64,000 nucleotides of DNA from the NCBI GenBank assembly GCA_022563505.1, contig JADFNG010000003.1:1-64000 (forward strand). Reading direction: 5' to 3'. Numbering within the stretch: the first letter of the stretch is position 1; the number at the start of each line of letters is the position of its first letter. Position numbers and translations under genes: made by a program. The DNA is from Pseudomonadota bacterium (GTDB lineage: Bacteria > Pseudomonadota > Gammaproteobacteria > Steroidobacterales > Woeseiaceae). The notes beneath the pieces are model-generated. The model had not been told where the DNA came from and did not search any database. It worked only from the letters and a program-made list of their open reading frames with translations. Shown here piece after piece: positions 28,868 through 41,312 of this stretch.

Positions 28868-29383
28868 ATGTTGACACCGGCACAATTGAAGCAACACGCC
28901 GCCCTGGGTATTACACAGCAGTATGCCAGCCGGCGCCTGCCCTTTTACCCGGAGGCCAGCGAACTCGTTGATGTTGGGGAGAATATTGTCGGCCGCATGC
29001 AGCGGCTGACACCCGCCGCTGCGTTACGTTGGCAGGAAATGGTGGTCGCTGCCGGTGAGGATGGCTTGCCGTTGCTCATCGTTTCGGGATTTCGCAGTTT
29101 CGACTACCAGGCCGGCCTCATACAGAAAAAACTCGATGCCGGGCAATCCATTGCGGAGATCCTGACCGTCAATGCGGCGCCGGGATACAGTGAGCATCAT
29201 TCGGGTAATGCCATTGATATTGCCGTTCCCGGAAGTCCGCCGCTGACAGAAAATTTCGAGACGCAGGCCGCTTTTGCCTGGCTGACCGAGTCTGCCGCTC
29301 GTTTCGGCTTCCGCATGAGCTACCCGCGGGATAATCCGGCAGGCTTTATTTATGAGCCCTGGCACTGGGCGTTGACGGACTGA
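28868..29383 (+). CDS. D-alanyl-D-alanine carboxypeptidase, VanY-like
   Basis: SGFRSFDYQAGLIQKKL; PGYSEHHSGNAIDI; EPWHWAL. Confidence 0.88.
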   Translation: MLTPAQLKQHAALGITQQYASRRLPFYPEASELVDVGENIVGRMQRLTPAAALRWQEMVVAAGEDGLPLLIVSGFRSFDYQAGLIQKKLDAGQSIAEILTVNAAPGYSEHHSGNAIDIAVPGSPPLTENFETQAAFAWLTESAARFGFRMSYPRDNPAGFIYEPWHWALTD

Positions 29384-29462
29384 GCCACACACTGTGGCAA
29401 TGGTCGGCACGACTGTGCCTCGAATTAATGGCCACAGATTGAATAAATCAGTCACTTATGTG

Positions 29463-29491
29463 TTGACTCTTTGGCGGCAGGATTAGACAAT
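29463..29491 (+). promoter_or_regulatory. Predicted sigma70 promoter of tRNA-tuf operon
   Basis: TTGACT - 17 bp - GACAAT with GC-rich discriminator, ~20 bp before tRNA-Tyr. Confidence 0.5.
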
Positions 29492-29508
29492 GCTCGGCTT
29501 GAATCTGC

Positions 29509-29594
<86 letters not shown>

Positions 29595-29829
29595 GTTTAT
29601 ATAAGGTCGGTGGGCGGTAGAGAAGAAGCGCAGCGGGAACGATACTAACACTTGATGTCCGACCCTGGCAGGAAGGCACACAATATAAAGACAACAAAAT
29701 CCGGACGGTTTTGGGTAAACAGACTGTCAGGATTTTTTTGCGCCACATAAAACGGGCGCGGGAAGTACACCAACTAAAGCGTGATCCAGAAGGTGCTGCG
29801 AGGTCGAACGAAGGCACAGTTTCAAGAAT

Positions 29830-29903
29830 GCGGGTGTAGTTCAACGGTAGAACCTCAGCCTTCCAAGCTGATGATGTGGGTTCGATTCCCATCACCCGCT
29901 CCA
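29830..29903 (+). tRNA. tRNA-Gly(TCC)
   Basis: gcgggtgtagttcaacggtagaacctcagccttccaagctgatgatgtgggttcgattcccatcacccgctcca. Confidence 0.95.
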
Positions 29904-29950
29904 TTGGAAAGCCGGCAGATACCGGGTGAGTGAATGCAATATACGAATCG

Positions 29951-30025
29951 GCCCACATAGCTCAGGGGCAGAGCACTTCCTTGGTAAGGAAGAGGTCCCC
30001 GGTTCAAATCCGGGTGTGGGCTCCA
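29951..30025 (+). tRNA. tRNA-Thr(GGT)
   Basis: gcccacatagctcaggggcagagcacttccttggtaaggaagaggtccccggttcaaatccgggtgtgggctcca. Confidence 0.95.
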
Positions 30026-30097
30026 GTTACACACCTGGATGAATGATTGGATATTTTGACTGAATTGATGAATTTATTTTGAGCGAGAGAAAAGGAC

Positions 30098-31288
<1,191 letters not shown>

Positions 31289-31319
31289 CGAAAGACGTAT
31301 AATTGAAACAGGTGGAACG

Positions 31320-31360
31320 CAATAGGTGACTTGCACTTCGGTGTCTCAAATCACCTATTG
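31320..31360 (+). promoter_or_regulatory. Structured tuf-rpsJ spacer
   Basis: caataggtga/tcacctattg inverted repeat enclosing CAC-TTCG-GTG mini-hairpin. Confidence 0.55.
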
Positions 31361-31437
31361 AGCTTTCATAAAATACGCGCGGTAGCGACAGTTTTGATCT
31401 CCGTGCTAAACATTTAGATGACCTACTAGGAAATAAC

Positions 31438-31752
31438 GTGGCTACAAACCAAAATATACGCATCCGCCTGAAGGCTTTCGATCATCGGCTGATCGACAAT
31501 TCCGCCCGTGAAATCGTGGATACCGCGAAGCGCACCGGCGCGACCGTCAAGGGCCCCATTCCGCTACCGATGAGAAAGGAACGTTTTACGATCCTGATCT
31601 CACCGCACGTCAACAAAGACGCGCGAGATCAGTACGAAATCCGCACCCACAAACGGCTGATGGACATCATCGATCCGACCGATAAAACGGTGGATGCACT
31701 GATGAAACTGGAATTGCCGGCGGGCGTCGACGTTCAAATCAAGCTGAACTAG
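31438..31752 (+). CDS. rpsJ: 30S ribosomal protein S10
   Basis: [32 protein letters not shown] start. Confidence 0.98.
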   Translation: MATNQNIRIRLKAFDHRLIDNSAREIVDTAKRTGATVKGPIPLPMRKERFTILISPHVNKDARDQYEIRTHKRLMDIIDPTDKTVDALMKLELPAGVDVQIKLN

Positions 31753-31801
31753 GCCAGAGACCAGGGTATCTATCGGTTTTTCCGCCGGATCATTGTTCGG
31801 T

Positions 31802-31825
31802 GGTCGCGTCTCCTGAGGCGCGACC
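31802..31825. repeat. REP-like palindrome inside rpsJ-rplC spacer
   Basis: ggtcgcgtctcctgaggcgcgacc. Confidence 0.7.
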
Positions 31826-31931
31826 ACCGCCCTCGAACCCTGCAAAAATGCCATTCTCGTGGAGATCGACCGGGTTGCCACGCCTATGGCAAAGAAAATA
31901 GAAAAAAGACCCTCAAACCATCAATTTAGGC

Positions 31932-31959
31932 TTGCGGGGCGGAAAACGAGCGCTATAAT
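31932..31959 (+). promoter_or_regulatory. Predicted internal promoter upstream of rplC
   Basis: TTGCGG - 16 bp - TATAAT. Confidence 0.5.
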
Positions 31960-32310
31960 AGCGGGCTCGACAGGGATTGGCCGGACCGGGAGTCGGCCAG
32001 GACCTGAAATTGGTGCCACAAAGCATTGCTCTGAGGCACTGAATGTTTGGCTGCTGGGAAATCGAAGGCGGCTCGGCAAATCCCGGAAAGCCGGTCTGAA
32101 GACCGGATCAGGGTCAGCTCTAAAGCACCAGAACACAAAAAAACGTGTTCAAGGCGACGGCTGGCCCTTTCGTGTGTTTGGGAGTTTCGCGATTCAAGCG
32201 CATGAGAAAAGCAGCTTCGGCCAATCGAAGTCGAAGTGAAGAAAATTGATAGATAGTGAAAACCGGATTTTTATGCATCGGCCAATCGAAGTCGGTGAGA
32301 GGTTTATGAG

Positions 32311-32970
32311 ATGACAATGGGTCTTGTTGGCCGCAAATGCGGCATGACACGTGTCTTTACGGAAGACGGAGTTTCAATTCCGGTCACCGTGATTGAGGCA
32401 CAGCCGAACCTGGTAACACAGGTGAAGACCGTGGAAAAAGACGGCTACCGTGCGCTGCAGGTATCTGCTGGCAGCAGGAAAGCGTCCCGTGTGTCAAAAC
32501 CTAAAGCCGGCCACTTCGCTGCTGCGAAGGTTGAAGCTGGCGACCTTATGTGTGAGTTCCGCATCGACGACAGCGACGAGCGCGAATTCGAACTGGGCAG
32601 TGCGTTCAAGGTTGACATTTTCGAAGCAGGACAGAAAGTGGATGTTATCGGCACCACGATTGGCAAGGGGTTTGCCGGCGTGATCAAGCGCTGGAATTTC
32701 CAGATGCAGGATGCCACTCACGGCAACTCACTGGCGCATCGAGCTCCGGGCTCAATTGGCCAGAACCAGACGCCAGGTCGTGTATTCAAGGGCAAGAAGA
32801 TGTCCGGCCACATGGGCAGCGTACGCCGTACCGCGCAGAACCTCGAAGTGGTTCGCGTCGATATAGAGCGCAATCTGTTGTTGATCAAGGGCGCCGTTCC
32901 GGGACACAAGGGAAGTCGCGTCGTGGTTCAGCCGGCGGTGAAATATCGCAATAAGGGAGCCGCATCATGA
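32311..32970 (+). CDS. rplC: 50S ribosomal protein L3
   Basis: [18 protein letters not shown]. Confidence 0.98.
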   Translation: MTMGLVGRKCGMTRVFTEDGVSIPVTVIEAQPNLVTQVKTVEKDGYRALQVSAGSRKASRVSKPKAGHFAAAKVEAGDLMCEFRIDDSDEREFELGSAFKVDIFEAGQKVDVIGTTIGKGFAGVIKRWNFQMQDATHGNSLAHRAPGSIGQNQTPGRVFKGKKMSGHMGSVRRTAQNLEVVRVDIERNLLLIKGAVPGHKGSRVVVQPAVKYRNKGAAS

Positions 32971-33569
32971 AATTGAAGATGCAGGGTTCTGGAACTGTAG
33001 ACGTTGCCGACAGCACTTTCGGCGTCAAATTTAATGAGCCCCTGATTCACCAGGTGGTGTCTGCGTTTCTTGCGGGCGGTCGGGCCGGAACAAAAGCACA
33101 GAAAAATCGCTCGCAGGCCCGCGGTGGCGGTGCCAAGCCCTGGCGCCAGAAGGGCACGGGTCGGGCACGTGCGGGAACGATTCGTAGCCCCATATGGGTC
33201 GGCGGAGGCCGTACATTTGCTGCGCGCCCGCGCGACTTCAGCCAAAAGGTTAATCGCAAGATGTACCGCGCCGCGTTGCGCTCGTTGTTCTCCGAACTGG
33301 TTCGTCAGGATCGCCTGGTCATCACCGAGTCGATCGAGATGAAGGCGCCCAAAACCAAAGAAATGGCTGCTTTGCTGAAATCAAATGGCGTGGACAATGT
33401 ATTGATTGTTAACGAAGCGTTTGATGAAAAAGTATTTTTATCAGCCCGCAATCTGCCCAATGTCGGCATTTGTGATGCCGGTTCAATTGATCCGGTTGTG
33501 CTGATGCGATTTGAGAAAGTGCTGATCACGTTGCCGGCGCTGAAGCTGATTGAGGAGCGTCTTTCATGA
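32967..33569 (+). CDS. rplD: 50S ribosomal protein L4
   Basis: [28 protein letters not shown]. Confidence 0.98.
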   Translation: MKLKMQGSGTVDVADSTFGVKFNEPLIHQVVSAFLAGGRAGTKAQKNRSQARGGGAKPWRQKGTGRARAGTIRSPIWVGGGRTFAARPRDFSQKVNRKMYRAALRSLFSELVRQDRLVITESIEMKAPKTKEMAALLKSNGVDNVLIVNEAFDEKVFLSARNLPNVGICDAGSIDPVVLMRFEKVLITLPALKLIEERLS

Positions 33570-33874
33570 GCATTGCCGCCCGCCAGGAACGACTGATGAC
33601 GGTGCTTTACGGCCCGCACATGTCGGAAAAAAGCACCATCGTTGCTGAAAAAAACAATCAGATTGTTTTCAGGGTGCGAACGGATGCAGACAAAAAAGAG
33701 ATTCGTCAGGCCGTAGAGTTACTTTTCGAAGTAAAGGTCGACGCTGTCACGGTGGTTAACTGCAAGGGCAAGGTAAAACGCCACGGGCAGACAAAAGGCC
33801 GTCGTGTCAATTGGAAGAAAGCCTACGTGAAGCTTGCGCCGGATAGCCGGATTGACTTCCTTGGCACGGGCTAA
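33566..33874 (+). CDS. rplW: 50S ribosomal protein L23
   Basis: [22 protein letters not shown]. Confidence 0.97.
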   Translation: MSIAARQERLMTVLYGPHMSEKSTIVAEKNNQIVFRVRTDADKKEIRQAVELLFEVKVDAVTVVNCKGKVKRHGQTKGRRVNWKKAYVKLAPDSRIDFLGTG

Positions 33875-33899
33875 CGGCCAGAGAATACGGTAAGAGAAT

Positions 33900-34730
33900 A
33901 TGTCATTACACAAATCCAGACCGACTTCCGCGGGCCGCCGATTTCAGGTAGCCGTCAAAACGCCGGGATTGCACAAAGGCAAACCCTTCAGCGGGCTGCT
34001 CGACAAGAAATCAAAGACCGGAGGTCGTAACAATACGGGCCGCATCACGGTTCGCCATCAAGGTGGCGGGCACAAGCAGCGTTACCGCATTGTCGATTTC
34101 AAGCGTGACAAGGACGGCGTGCCAGGTGTTGTTGAGAGACTGGAGTACGATCCGAATCGCAGTGCACATCTGGCATTGATCAAATACGCGGATGGCGAGC
34201 GCCGCTACATTCTGGCACCGAAAGACATTGCAGCGGGATCGCCTGTTGTGAGCGGAAACGATGTTGCGATCAAGCCGGGCAATGCATTGCCGTTGCGCAG
34301 TATTCCGGTTGGTACGCTGATTCACAATATTGAGATGAAGCCGGGCAAGGGCGGCCAATTGGTGCGATCTGCCGGAGGCGTGGCCCAGCTGGCAGCGCGC
34401 GAAGGCGCTTATGTAACCGTTCGATTGCGTTCCGGTGAAATGCGCAAGATCCACGCCAATTGTCGAGCGACGGTCGGTGAGGTCGGACACGGCGAGCATA
34501 ACCTGCGCAAGCTCGGTAAAGCGGGCGCGAAGCGCTGGAGGGGTGTTCGTCCAACGGTTCGTGGTGTTGCAATGAACCCGGTTGATCATCCACACGGTGG
34601 TGGCGAAGGCCGCACCTCGGGCGGTCGGCATCCGGTAAGCCCCTGGGGTACGCCGACCAAGGGCTACAAGACGCGTTCGAACAAGCGCACCGACAATATG
34701 ATTGTTCGTCGTCGCAAGAAGCGTAAATAG
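33900..34730 (+). CDS. rplB: 50S ribosomal protein L2
   Basis: [31 protein letters not shown]. Confidence 0.99.
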   Translation: MSLHKSRPTSAGRRFQVAVKTPGLHKGKPFSGLLDKKSKTGGRNNTGRITVRHQGGGHKQRYRIVDFKRDKDGVPGVVERLEYDPNRSAHLALIKYADGERRYILAPKDIAAGSPVVSGNDVAIKPGNALPLRSIPVGTLIHNIEMKPGKGGQLVRSAGGVAQLAAREGAYVTVRLRSGEMRKIHANCRATVGEVGHGEHNLRKLGKAGAKRWRGVRPTVRGVAMNPVDHPHGGGEGRTSGGRHPVSPWGTPTKGYKTRSNKRTDNMIVRRRKKRK

Positions 34731-34782
34731 TTAACGTCGCTGCGCTTTTGTTGCGCAAGGACATAAAAGAGAGGAACTGGTA

Positions 34783-35052
34783 GTGCCACGTTCAGTCAGG
34801 AAAGGCCCGTTTGTAGATTCGCACCTTGCGAAAAAGGTTGCGGCGGCTGCAGCAAAAAATGACCGACGACCAATCAAGACATGGTCACGTCGTTCAATGG
34901 TGTTGCCCAACATGGTTGGTTTAACGATCGCCATTCATAACGGTCGTCAGCATGTGCCCGTTCTGATTTCTGAAAACATGGTCGGCCAGAAGCTTGGTGA
35001 GTTTGCGGGAACCCGCACCTTCAGGGGTCACTCCGGTGGCCGGAAGACCTAG
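34783..35052 (+). CDS. rpsS: 30S ribosomal protein S19
   Basis: [15 protein letters not shown]. Confidence 0.98.
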   Translation: MPRSVRKGPFVDSHLAKKVAAAAAKNDRRPIKTWSRRSMVLPNMVGLTIAIHNGRQHVPVLISENMVGQKLGEFAGTRTFRGHSGGRKT

Positions 35053-35068
35053 CGTTTAAGGAGTCGTC

Positions 35069-35401
35069 ATGCAGGTTGCAGCAACATTAAGACACGCAAG
35101 AATCTCGCCGCAGAAAGTTCGCCTTATAGCGGACGAAATTCGCGGCAAGAACGTTGATGATGCGCTCAAGGTGTTGAGTTTTACACCGAAAAAAAGTGCA
35201 CGCATCGTCAAGAAAGTGCTGGAGTCTGCGATTGCCAACGCTGAGCACAATCACGGTGCCGATATCGATGAACTGAAAGTAACCATCGTTGAGGTGAACA
35301 TCGCGCCATCTTTGAATCGCAATCGCGCGCGCGCGAAGGGGCGTGGAACCCGCATTATCAAGCGGAACAGCCACATTACAATTCGCGTCGGCGACGAGTA
35401 A
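35069..35401 (+). CDS. rplV: 50S ribosomal protein L22
   Basis: [18 protein letters not shown]. Confidence 0.98.
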   Translation: MQVAATLRHARISPQKVRLIADEIRGKNVDDALKVLSFTPKKSARIVKKVLESAIANAEHNHGADIDELKVTIVEVNIAPSLNRNRARAKGRGTRIIKRNSHITIRVGDE

Positions 35402-35411
35402 AGAGAACAAT

Positions 35412-36101
35412 ATGGGTCAGAAAGTACATCCAATAGGTATTCGTTTAGGCATCGTCAAGGACTGGTCGTCCAAATGGTATGCGGATTCGAAGACGTTTCC
35501 GGAATACATACACGGCGATTACCTGGTGCGCACCTACATCAAGAAAAAGTTGAAAGATGCATCGGTGAGCCGCATAGAAATTGAGCGTACCGCGAAAAGA
35601 GCAAATATCACGATAATGACGGCCCGACCCGGCATCGTTATCGGCAAGAAAGGCGAGGATATCGAAAAGCTTCGAGCGGGTGTTGCTGCACAATTGAAAA
35701 TGCCTATCGGCGATGTGCACATCAATATTTCCGAAGTGCGTAAACCTGAGCTTGATGCACTACTCGTTGCTGAGGGCATTGCGCAGCAGCTCGAACGTCG
35801 CGTCATGTTTCGGCGTGCGATGAAGCGCGCAGTCACCAACACGATGCGTGTTGGGGCCGAAGGCATCAAAGTCAAGGTGGGTGGTCGACTGAATGGTGCG
35901 GAAATCGCCCGTTCAGAGTGGTATCACGAAGGTCGCGTTCCACTGCACACGTTCCGGGCGGATATTGACTATGGCCTTGCTGAGGCACATACGACCTACG
36001 GAATCATTGGCGTAAAGGTCTGGATATTCAAGGGCGAGGTCTATGACAAGCCCGACGCGGCTACAGTCGAATCCAAGGAAGCGGCAAGCGGCGCGCGTTA
36101 A
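35412..36101 (+). CDS. rpsC: 30S ribosomal protein S3
   Basis: [18 protein letters not shown]. Confidence 0.98.
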   Translation: MGQKVHPIGIRLGIVKDWSSKWYADSKTFPEYIHGDYLVRTYIKKKLKDASVSRIEIERTAKRANITIMTARPGIVIGKKGEDIEKLRAGVAAQLKMPIGDVHINISEVRKPELDALLVAEGIAQQLERRVMFRRAMKRAVTNTMRVGAEGIKVKVGGRLNGAEIARSEWYHEGRVPLHTFRADIDYGLAEAHTTYGIIGVKVWIFKGEVYDKPDAATVESKEAASGAR

Positions 36102-36113
36102 GGGACAAGAGAG

Positions 36114-36527
36114 ATGTTACAGCCAAAAAGAACCAAATTTCGGAAGCAGATGAAAGGTCGCAATCGTGGCCTGGCGCATCGCGGCAGTACGGTGTCGTTC
36201 GGTGAATTCGGTCTGAAATCGATTGGACGCGGTCGACTGACCGCCCGCCAGATTGAAGCTGCCCGTCGTGCAATGACGCGCTATATCAAACGTGGCGGAA
36301 AAATCTGGATTCGGGTTTTCCCGGACAAGCCAATTTCGAAAAAGCCACTGGAAGTTCGCCAGGGCAAGGGTAAAGGCAACGTCGAGTATTGGGTCTGCCA
36401 GGTTCAGCCTGGACGTATGTTGTATGAGATGGAAGGCGTGACCGAAGAAGTGGCACGTGAAGCGTTCAGGCTGGCTGCGGCCAAATTGCCGTTTCAGACC
36501 GCATTCGTTACGCGACAGGTGATGTGA
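36114..36527 (+). CDS. rplP: 50S ribosomal protein L16
   Basis: [19 protein letters not shown]. Confidence 0.98.
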   Translation: MLQPKRTKFRKQMKGRNRGLAHRGSTVSFGEFGLKSIGRGRLTARQIEAARRAMTRYIKRGGKIWIRVFPDKPISKKPLEVRQGKGKGNVEYWVCQVQPGRMLYEMEGVTEEVAREAFRLAAAKLPFQTAFVTRQVM

Positions 36528-36730
36528 TGAAAGCGAGTGATCTGCGATCAAAATCCAGCCAGGAGCTTGACGAGGAATTGGTGGCCTTGCGGCGTGAACA
36601 ATTCAATTTACGCATGCAACAGGCGACGGGTGAATTGACCAGGAACAATGAGCAAGGTCGTGTCCGCAAGAATATTGCGAGGGTCAAGACCGTCATTAAT
36701 GAGCTCGGGCGACAGGAAGCAAGCAAATGA
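36527..36730 (+). CDS. rpmC: 50S ribosomal protein L29
   Basis: [31 protein letters not shown]. Confidence 0.97.
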   Translation: MKASDLRSKSSQELDEELVALRREQFNLRMQQATGELTRNNEQGRVRKNIARVKTVINELGRQEASK

Positions 36731-37008
36731 GCGAAGAAGTTAAAGCGATTGATGAGAAGAACCGACGTACCGCCGTGGGTCGTGTTGTCAGCAACAAGAT
36801 GGACAAGTCTGTATCTGTTGCCATTGAACGATTGATCAAGCATCCAATGTATGGAAAGTACATTCGCCGCACGTCCAAAGTCATGGCGCACGATGCGAAC
36901 AATGAATGCAACGAGGGTGATCGCGTTGCCATCAGTGAATGCCGACCTATTTCAAAGAATAAGTCCTGGCAGGTAGTGAACATTATCGAGCGTGCCGCAG
37001 AACGTTAG
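36727..37008 (+). CDS. rpsQ: 30S ribosomal protein S17
   Basis: [35 protein letters not shown]. Confidence 0.97.
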   Translation: MSEEVKAIDEKNRRTAVGRVVSNKMDKSVSVAIERLIKHPMYGKYIRRTSKVMAHDANNECNEGDRVAISECRPISKNKSWQVVNIIERAAER

Positions 37009-37055
37009 GCGACGGGCTTTGATGCTAAATCGAAAATGATCGACGGAATAGAACC

Positions 37056-37424
37056 ATGATTCAAATGCAGACAGTTCTTGATGTGGCCGACAACTCGGGT
37101 GCGCGACGCGTGCAATGCATAAAGGTGCTTGGCGGCTCAAAGCGTCGTTATGCCGGTGTGGGCGATGTGATCAAGGTTAGCGTCAAGGATGCCATTCCAC
37201 GCGGCAAGGTCAAGAAAGGCGAAATCTACACCGCTGTCGTCGTGAGAACCCGCAAGGGGGTACGTCGTAAAGATGGTTCGTTGATCCGCTTTGATGGCAA
37301 TGCGGCGGTCTTGTTAAATGCACGACTTGAGCCAATCGGTACGCGTATTTTCGGACCGGTAACGCGTGAGCTGAGAACCAGTCAGTTCATGAAAATTATT
37401 TCGCTGGCGCCTGAAGTTCTTTAA
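37056..37424 (+). CDS. rplN: 50S ribosomal protein L14
   Basis: [27 protein letters not shown]. Confidence 0.98.
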   Translation: MIQMQTVLDVADNSGARRVQCIKVLGGSKRRYAGVGDVIKVSVKDAIPRGKVKKGEIYTAVVVRTRKGVRRKDGSLIRFDGNAAVLLNARLEPIGTRIFGPVTRELRTSQFMKIISLAPEVL

Positions 37425-37449
37425 TGCGGCAGCTAGAACGGTAGTAACG

Positions 37450-37767
37450 ATGAATAAGATTAAACAAGGCGATGAAGTGATTATCACCACGGGCAAGGAC
37501 AAGGGCCGACGCGGCACCGTCCTGCAGATCTTTGATGATCAGCGTGTTCTGGTGGAAGGCATCAATATCGCAAAGAAGCATACGAAGCCAAACCCCAATG
37601 CAGGCATTGAGGGCGGAATTATCGACAAGGCGATGCCAATCGATATTTCGAACGTGCTGGTCTTCAACCCAAAGACCAAGAAAGGTGATCGTGTTGGTTT
37701 TCGCGTGGCTGAGGATGGCGCGAAGGAACGAATTTTTCGGTCGAGCGGCGAAGTGGTCGACATATAG
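37450..37767 (+). CDS. rplX: 50S ribosomal protein L24
   Basis: IKQGDEVIITTGKDKGRRGTV. Confidence 0.97.
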   Translation: MNKIKQGDEVIITTGKDKGRRGTVLQIFDDQRVLVEGINIAKKHTKPNPNAGIEGGIIDKAMPIDISNVLVFNPKTKKGDRVGFRVAEDGAKERIFRSSGEVVDI

Positions 37768-37846
37768 GTACAAAGAGGAATATGCAGCGTCGAGAGAGTT
37801 CACCGAGGTGAGCAGCGATCGTCACTGACAGAATCAGGGTTAAGAA

Positions 37847-38389
37847 ATGGCTAGATTGCAAGAAAAATATCGCGCCGAGTTGTGTGAGCAAATCCAGAAG
37901 AAACTGGGTCTGAAAAACATAATGCAAGTGCCACGTATCACTAAAATCACACTCAATATGGGTGTGGGTGAGGCTGTGGCCGACAAGAAAATCCTCGAGC
38001 ATGCGCTGAAAGATATGCAACAGATTTCCGGGCAAAAACCGATTAAGACGCTTGCCAAAAAGTCCGTTGCGGGATTTAAAATTCGTGATGGCTATCCGAT
38101 TGGCTGCAAAGTGACTTTGCGTCGTGAACGGATGTACGAGTTCCTGGACCGTCTTGTGACGATCGCGATTCCGCGAATTCGTGACTTTCGTGGCCTGAAC
38201 CCGAAGTCGTTCGATCGTCAGGGCAATTACAGCATGGGTGTTACCGAGCAGATTATCTTCCCGGAAATTAATTACGATGAGATAGATGCGATCCGCGGAA
38301 TGGACATCACTATTTCGACAACGGCTCGCAATGCGGAAGAAGGCCGGGCGCTTCTTGAAGCGTTCAACTTCCCCTTTAAGAAGAAGTAG
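37847..38389 (+). CDS. rplE: 50S ribosomal protein L5
   Basis: [19 protein letters not shown]. Confidence 0.98.
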   Translation: MARLQEKYRAELCEQIQKKLGLKNIMQVPRITKITLNMGVGEAVADKKILEHALKDMQQISGQKPIKTLAKKSVAGFKIRDGYPIGCKVTLRRERMYEFLDRLVTIAIPRIRDFRGLNPKSFDRQGNYSMGVTEQIIFPEINYDEIDAIRGMDITISTTARNAEEGRALLEAFNFPFKKK

Positions 38390-38400
38390 AGAACAGAGTT

Positions 38401-38706
38401 ATGGCTAAAAAGTCGATGATTGCGCGTGAGACCAAACGTGCGAAGTTAGTGAAAAGGTACGCCACGAGGCGTACGGCGCTCAAAGAGCTCATTCACAACA
38501 TCAACACCAGTGACGAAGATCGAGCCGTTGCGCAGGAGAAGCTAAATGCCTTGCCGCGTGATTCGAGTCCGTCGCGGAAAAGAAACCGTTGTTCGATCAC
38601 GGGCCGTCCACACGGCGTTTATAGCAAGTTCGGCCTGGGCCGCAACAAACTTCGGGAAGCTGCAATGAACGGTGAGATTCCGGGGCTGACGAAGGCAAGC
38701 TGGTAG
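38401..38706 (+). CDS. rpsN: 30S ribosomal protein S14
   Basis: [29 protein letters not shown]. Confidence 0.98.
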   Translation: MAKKSMIARETKRAKLVKRYATRRTALKELIHNINTSDEDRAVAQEKLNALPRDSSPSRKRNRCSITGRPHGVYSKFGLGRNKLREAAMNGEIPGLTKASW

Positions 38707-38719
38707 GCGGAGAAGAACT

Positions 38720-39115
38720 ATGAGTATGACTGATCCAATCGCTGACATGCTGACACGCATACGTAATGGTCAGCGGGCGAACAAGGTAAGCGTTTCCATG
38801 CCGTCTTCCGGCGTCAAGGTTTCGGTAGCGAAAGTGCTGCAGGACGAGGGATACATTACGGGTTTCTCGACCGAGACAGAAGGCGTGAAGAGCGATCTCA
38901 CGGTCGATCTCAAGTATTTTGAGGGTTTGCCGGTGATCGAAAAGATCGACCGCGTGAGCAAGCCGGGCCTGCGTATTTATCGCGGCAAGGAAGATATGCC
39001 CAATGTATTGGGTGGGCTGGGTATTGCCATTGTTTCGACGTCAGCGGGCGTCATGAGCGACCGGCAAGCCAGAGAGCAAGGTATTGGTGGTGAGGTTCTT
39101 TGCATCGTTTCCTGA
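38720..39115 (+). CDS. rpsH: 30S ribosomal protein S8
   Basis: [18 protein letters not shown]. Confidence 0.98.
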   Translation: MSMTDPIADMLTRIRNGQRANKVSVSMPSSGVKVSVAKVLQDEGYITGFSTETEGVKSDLTVDLKYFEGLPVIEKIDRVSKPGLRIYRGKEDMPNVLGGLGIAIVSTSAGVMSDRQAREQGIGGEVLCIVS

Positions 39116-39147
39116 TGCGTTGAACCCCTGTCGAACGAGACACAATT

Positions 39148-39681
39148 ATGTCCAGAGTTGCAAAAGAACCTGTTGAAATAGTCAAAGGCGTTGATTACAG
39201 CCTGAGTGGATCAACGGTGACCATGAAGGGCCCGAAAGGCACGTTGTCGCTGGAATTGAATTCAGAGGTCGAGCTTTCGCAGGAAGAAAACATGCTTTCT
39301 GTCAAGGCACGTTCAGGATCTCGCTTTTCGACCGCTATGGCGGGTACGACACGGGCGTTGCTGGCGAATATGGTGACAGGCGTTACCGCCGGTTTTGAAA
39401 AGAAGCTGGAGCTGGTTGGAGTGGGCTATCGGGCTCAGGTACAAGGCAAGAAGCTTAATTTGACACTCGGCTTCTCACACCCGGTCGTCTTCGACGTTCC
39501 CGAGGGCATTACCGTTGAGACGCCCAGCCAGACAGAAGTGGTCATCAGCGGCACAGATAAACAGAAAGTTGGTGGCGTTGCGGCAGACATCCGTCGCTTC
39601 CGCCCGCCGGAGCCTTATAAAGGCAAGGGCGTTCGTTATGCGGGTGAGCACGTTGTAAGGAAGGAAGCGAAAAAGAAATAA
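39148..39681 (+). CDS. rplF: 50S ribosomal protein L6
   Basis: [24 protein letters not shown]. Confidence 0.98.
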   Translation: MSRVAKEPVEIVKGVDYSLSGSTVTMKGPKGTLSLELNSEVELSQEENMLSVKARSGSRFSTAMAGTTRALLANMVTGVTAGFEKKLELVGVGYRAQVQGKKLNLTLGFSHPVVFDVPEGITVETPSQTEVVISGTDKQKVGGVAADIRRFRPPEPYKGKGVRYAGEHVVRKEAKKK

Positions 39682-39720
39682 ACCTGCAAGTGCAGAGTTG
39701 ATTATTTATTCGAGACAATA

Positions 39721-40080
39721 ATGAAACTGGATAAGAAACAAAATCGCTTGCGTCGTGCCAGAAAGGTTCGCGCGAAGATCTCAGAGTTGGCAGTGAATCG
39801 CCTGAGCGTTCACCGCACGCCACGCCACATCTACGCGCAGATTATCGGGCCGGATGGCGGCACTGTTGTGGCGTCTGCATCGACTCTTGAAAAGGACGTT
39901 CGCAAGGGCACCAAGAGCACTGGCAACATTGCAGCAGCGGCTATTGTTGGTGCAAGAATTGCCGAGAAGGCGAAAGCAGCCGGTATTGATACCGTTGCAT
40001 TCGACCGATCGGGTTTTCGTTATCACGGCCGCGTTATGGCACTGGCCGATGCCGCTCGTGAAGCGGGTTTGAAATTCTAG
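39721..40080 (+). CDS. rplR: 50S ribosomal protein L18
   Basis: [28 protein letters not shown]. Confidence 0.97.
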   Translation: MKLDKKQNRLRRARKVRAKISELAVNRLSVHRTPRHIYAQIIGPDGGTVVASASTLEKDVRKGTKSTGNIAAAAIVGARIAEKAKAAGIDTVAFDRSGFRYHGRVMALADAAREAGLKF

Positions 40081-40126
40081 GCAGGAATTACTAGGTATCC
40101 CGTAGTGGGATGACCAGGATCAAGTT

Positions 40127-40633
40127 ATGGCAAGAATGGAACGAGGACCGAATACAGACGACTTTCTGGAGAAGTTGGTCACTGTCAATCGTGTAGCAAA
40201 GGTCGTGAAGGGTGGGCGCCAGTTTGGCTTTACCGCATTGACCGTTGTTGGTGATGGCAAAGGACGGGTTGGCTTCGGTTATGGCAAGGCGCGTGAAGTG
40301 CCGATTGCCATCCAGAAAGCGATGCAGGCGGCACGCAATAATATGATCAAAATTCACCTGACGAACGACACGCTGCAATACGCGAAGAAAGGACGTCACG
40401 GCGCGACTAATGTGTACATGCAGCCCGCATCTGAAGGTACCGGAATTATCGCAGGTGGCGCCATGCGCGCTGTCTTCGAGTGTGCGGGTGTCAAGAACGT
40501 ACTGGCCAAGAGCTATGGATCGCGAAACCCGATCAACGTTGTTCGCGCAACCATTTCGGCACTCGATCAAATTCATTCACCGCGGCAAATTGCAGCAAAA
40601 CGCGGCAAGAAGATTAAAGAAATCCTGGCCTGA
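40127..40633 (+). CDS. rpsE: 30S ribosomal protein S5
   Basis: [38 protein letters not shown]. Confidence 0.98.
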   Translation: MARMERGPNTDDFLEKLVTVNRVAKVVKGGRQFGFTALTVVGDGKGRVGFGYGKAREVPIAIQKAMQAARNNMIKIHLTNDTLQYAKKGRHGATNVYMQPASEGTGIIAGGAMRAVFECAGVKNVLAKSYGSRNPINVVRATISALDQIHSPRQIAAKRGKKIKEILA

Positions 40634-40663
40634 CAGGTCGGACTGTTTATAGAGATTAGAACG

Positions 40664-40852
40664 ATGGCGACACAGAAGATGTTGAAAGTAACGCTCTTGA
40701 AAAGCAAACACGGTCGGCTGAAACGCCACCGTGCCTGTGTTGCGGGTTTGGGCTTGAGAAAAATTCGCCAGACCGTAATCGTTGTGGATACGCCAGAGAA
40801 TCGCGGCATGATCAACAAGGTGTCGTATCTCGTGTCGGTAGAGGAAGTTTGA
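40664..40852 (+). CDS. rpmD: 50S ribosomal protein L30
   Basis: [26 protein letters not shown]. Confidence 0.95.
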   Translation: MATQKMLKVTLLKSKHGRLKRHRACVAGLGLRKIRQTVIVVDTPENRGMINKVSYLVSVEEV

Positions 40853-40853
40853 C

Positions 40854-41288
40854 ATGCGGCTGAATACATTATCGCCTGGTAAAGGCGCAAAAAGGGTCGC
40901 GAAGCGACGGGGGCGAGGCCACTCGGCAGGTCAGGGCAAGACCTGTGGCCGTGGCCAGAAGGGCCAGCACGCCCGTTCCGGCGGTTACCACAAGGTGGGT
41001 TTTGAAGGCGGCCAGATGCCGCTGCAGCGTCGATTGCCAAAAGTCGGATTCAATTCGCGCATGGCGGCGAATACGGCGGAGCTACGCTTGCATGAGCTCG
41101 CACTGCCGACTGCCGACGTGATCAATATGGACGTTCTCAAAAAGGCACACCTGGTACCGGCAAAGGTATCGAAGGTCAAAGTAATTTTGTCGGGGACGCT
41201 CGACAAGTCTGTCAAGCTCAAGGGCCTGGCGGTCACCAAGGGCGCGCGCGCTGCGATTGAGGCAGCCGGCGGCAGCGTCGAAGAGTAA
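40854..41288 (+). CDS. rplO: 50S ribosomal protein L15
   Basis: [38 protein letters not shown]. Confidence 0.98.
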   Translation: MRLNTLSPGKGAKRVAKRRGRGHSAGQGKTCGRGQKGQHARSGGYHKVGFEGGQMPLQRRLPKVGFNSRMAANTAELRLHELALPTADVINMDVLKKAHLVPAKVSKVKVILSGTLDKSVKLKGLAVTKGARAAIEAAGGSVEE

Positions 41289-41312
41289 CGGACAGGTAAC
41301 CCAGGAATCAGC

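Noticed and set aside
31859-32239. 126-aa ORF in the rpsJ-rplC spacer
   Set aside because: Composition not protein-like; overlaps predicted promoter and hairpins; more consistent with a leader RNA.
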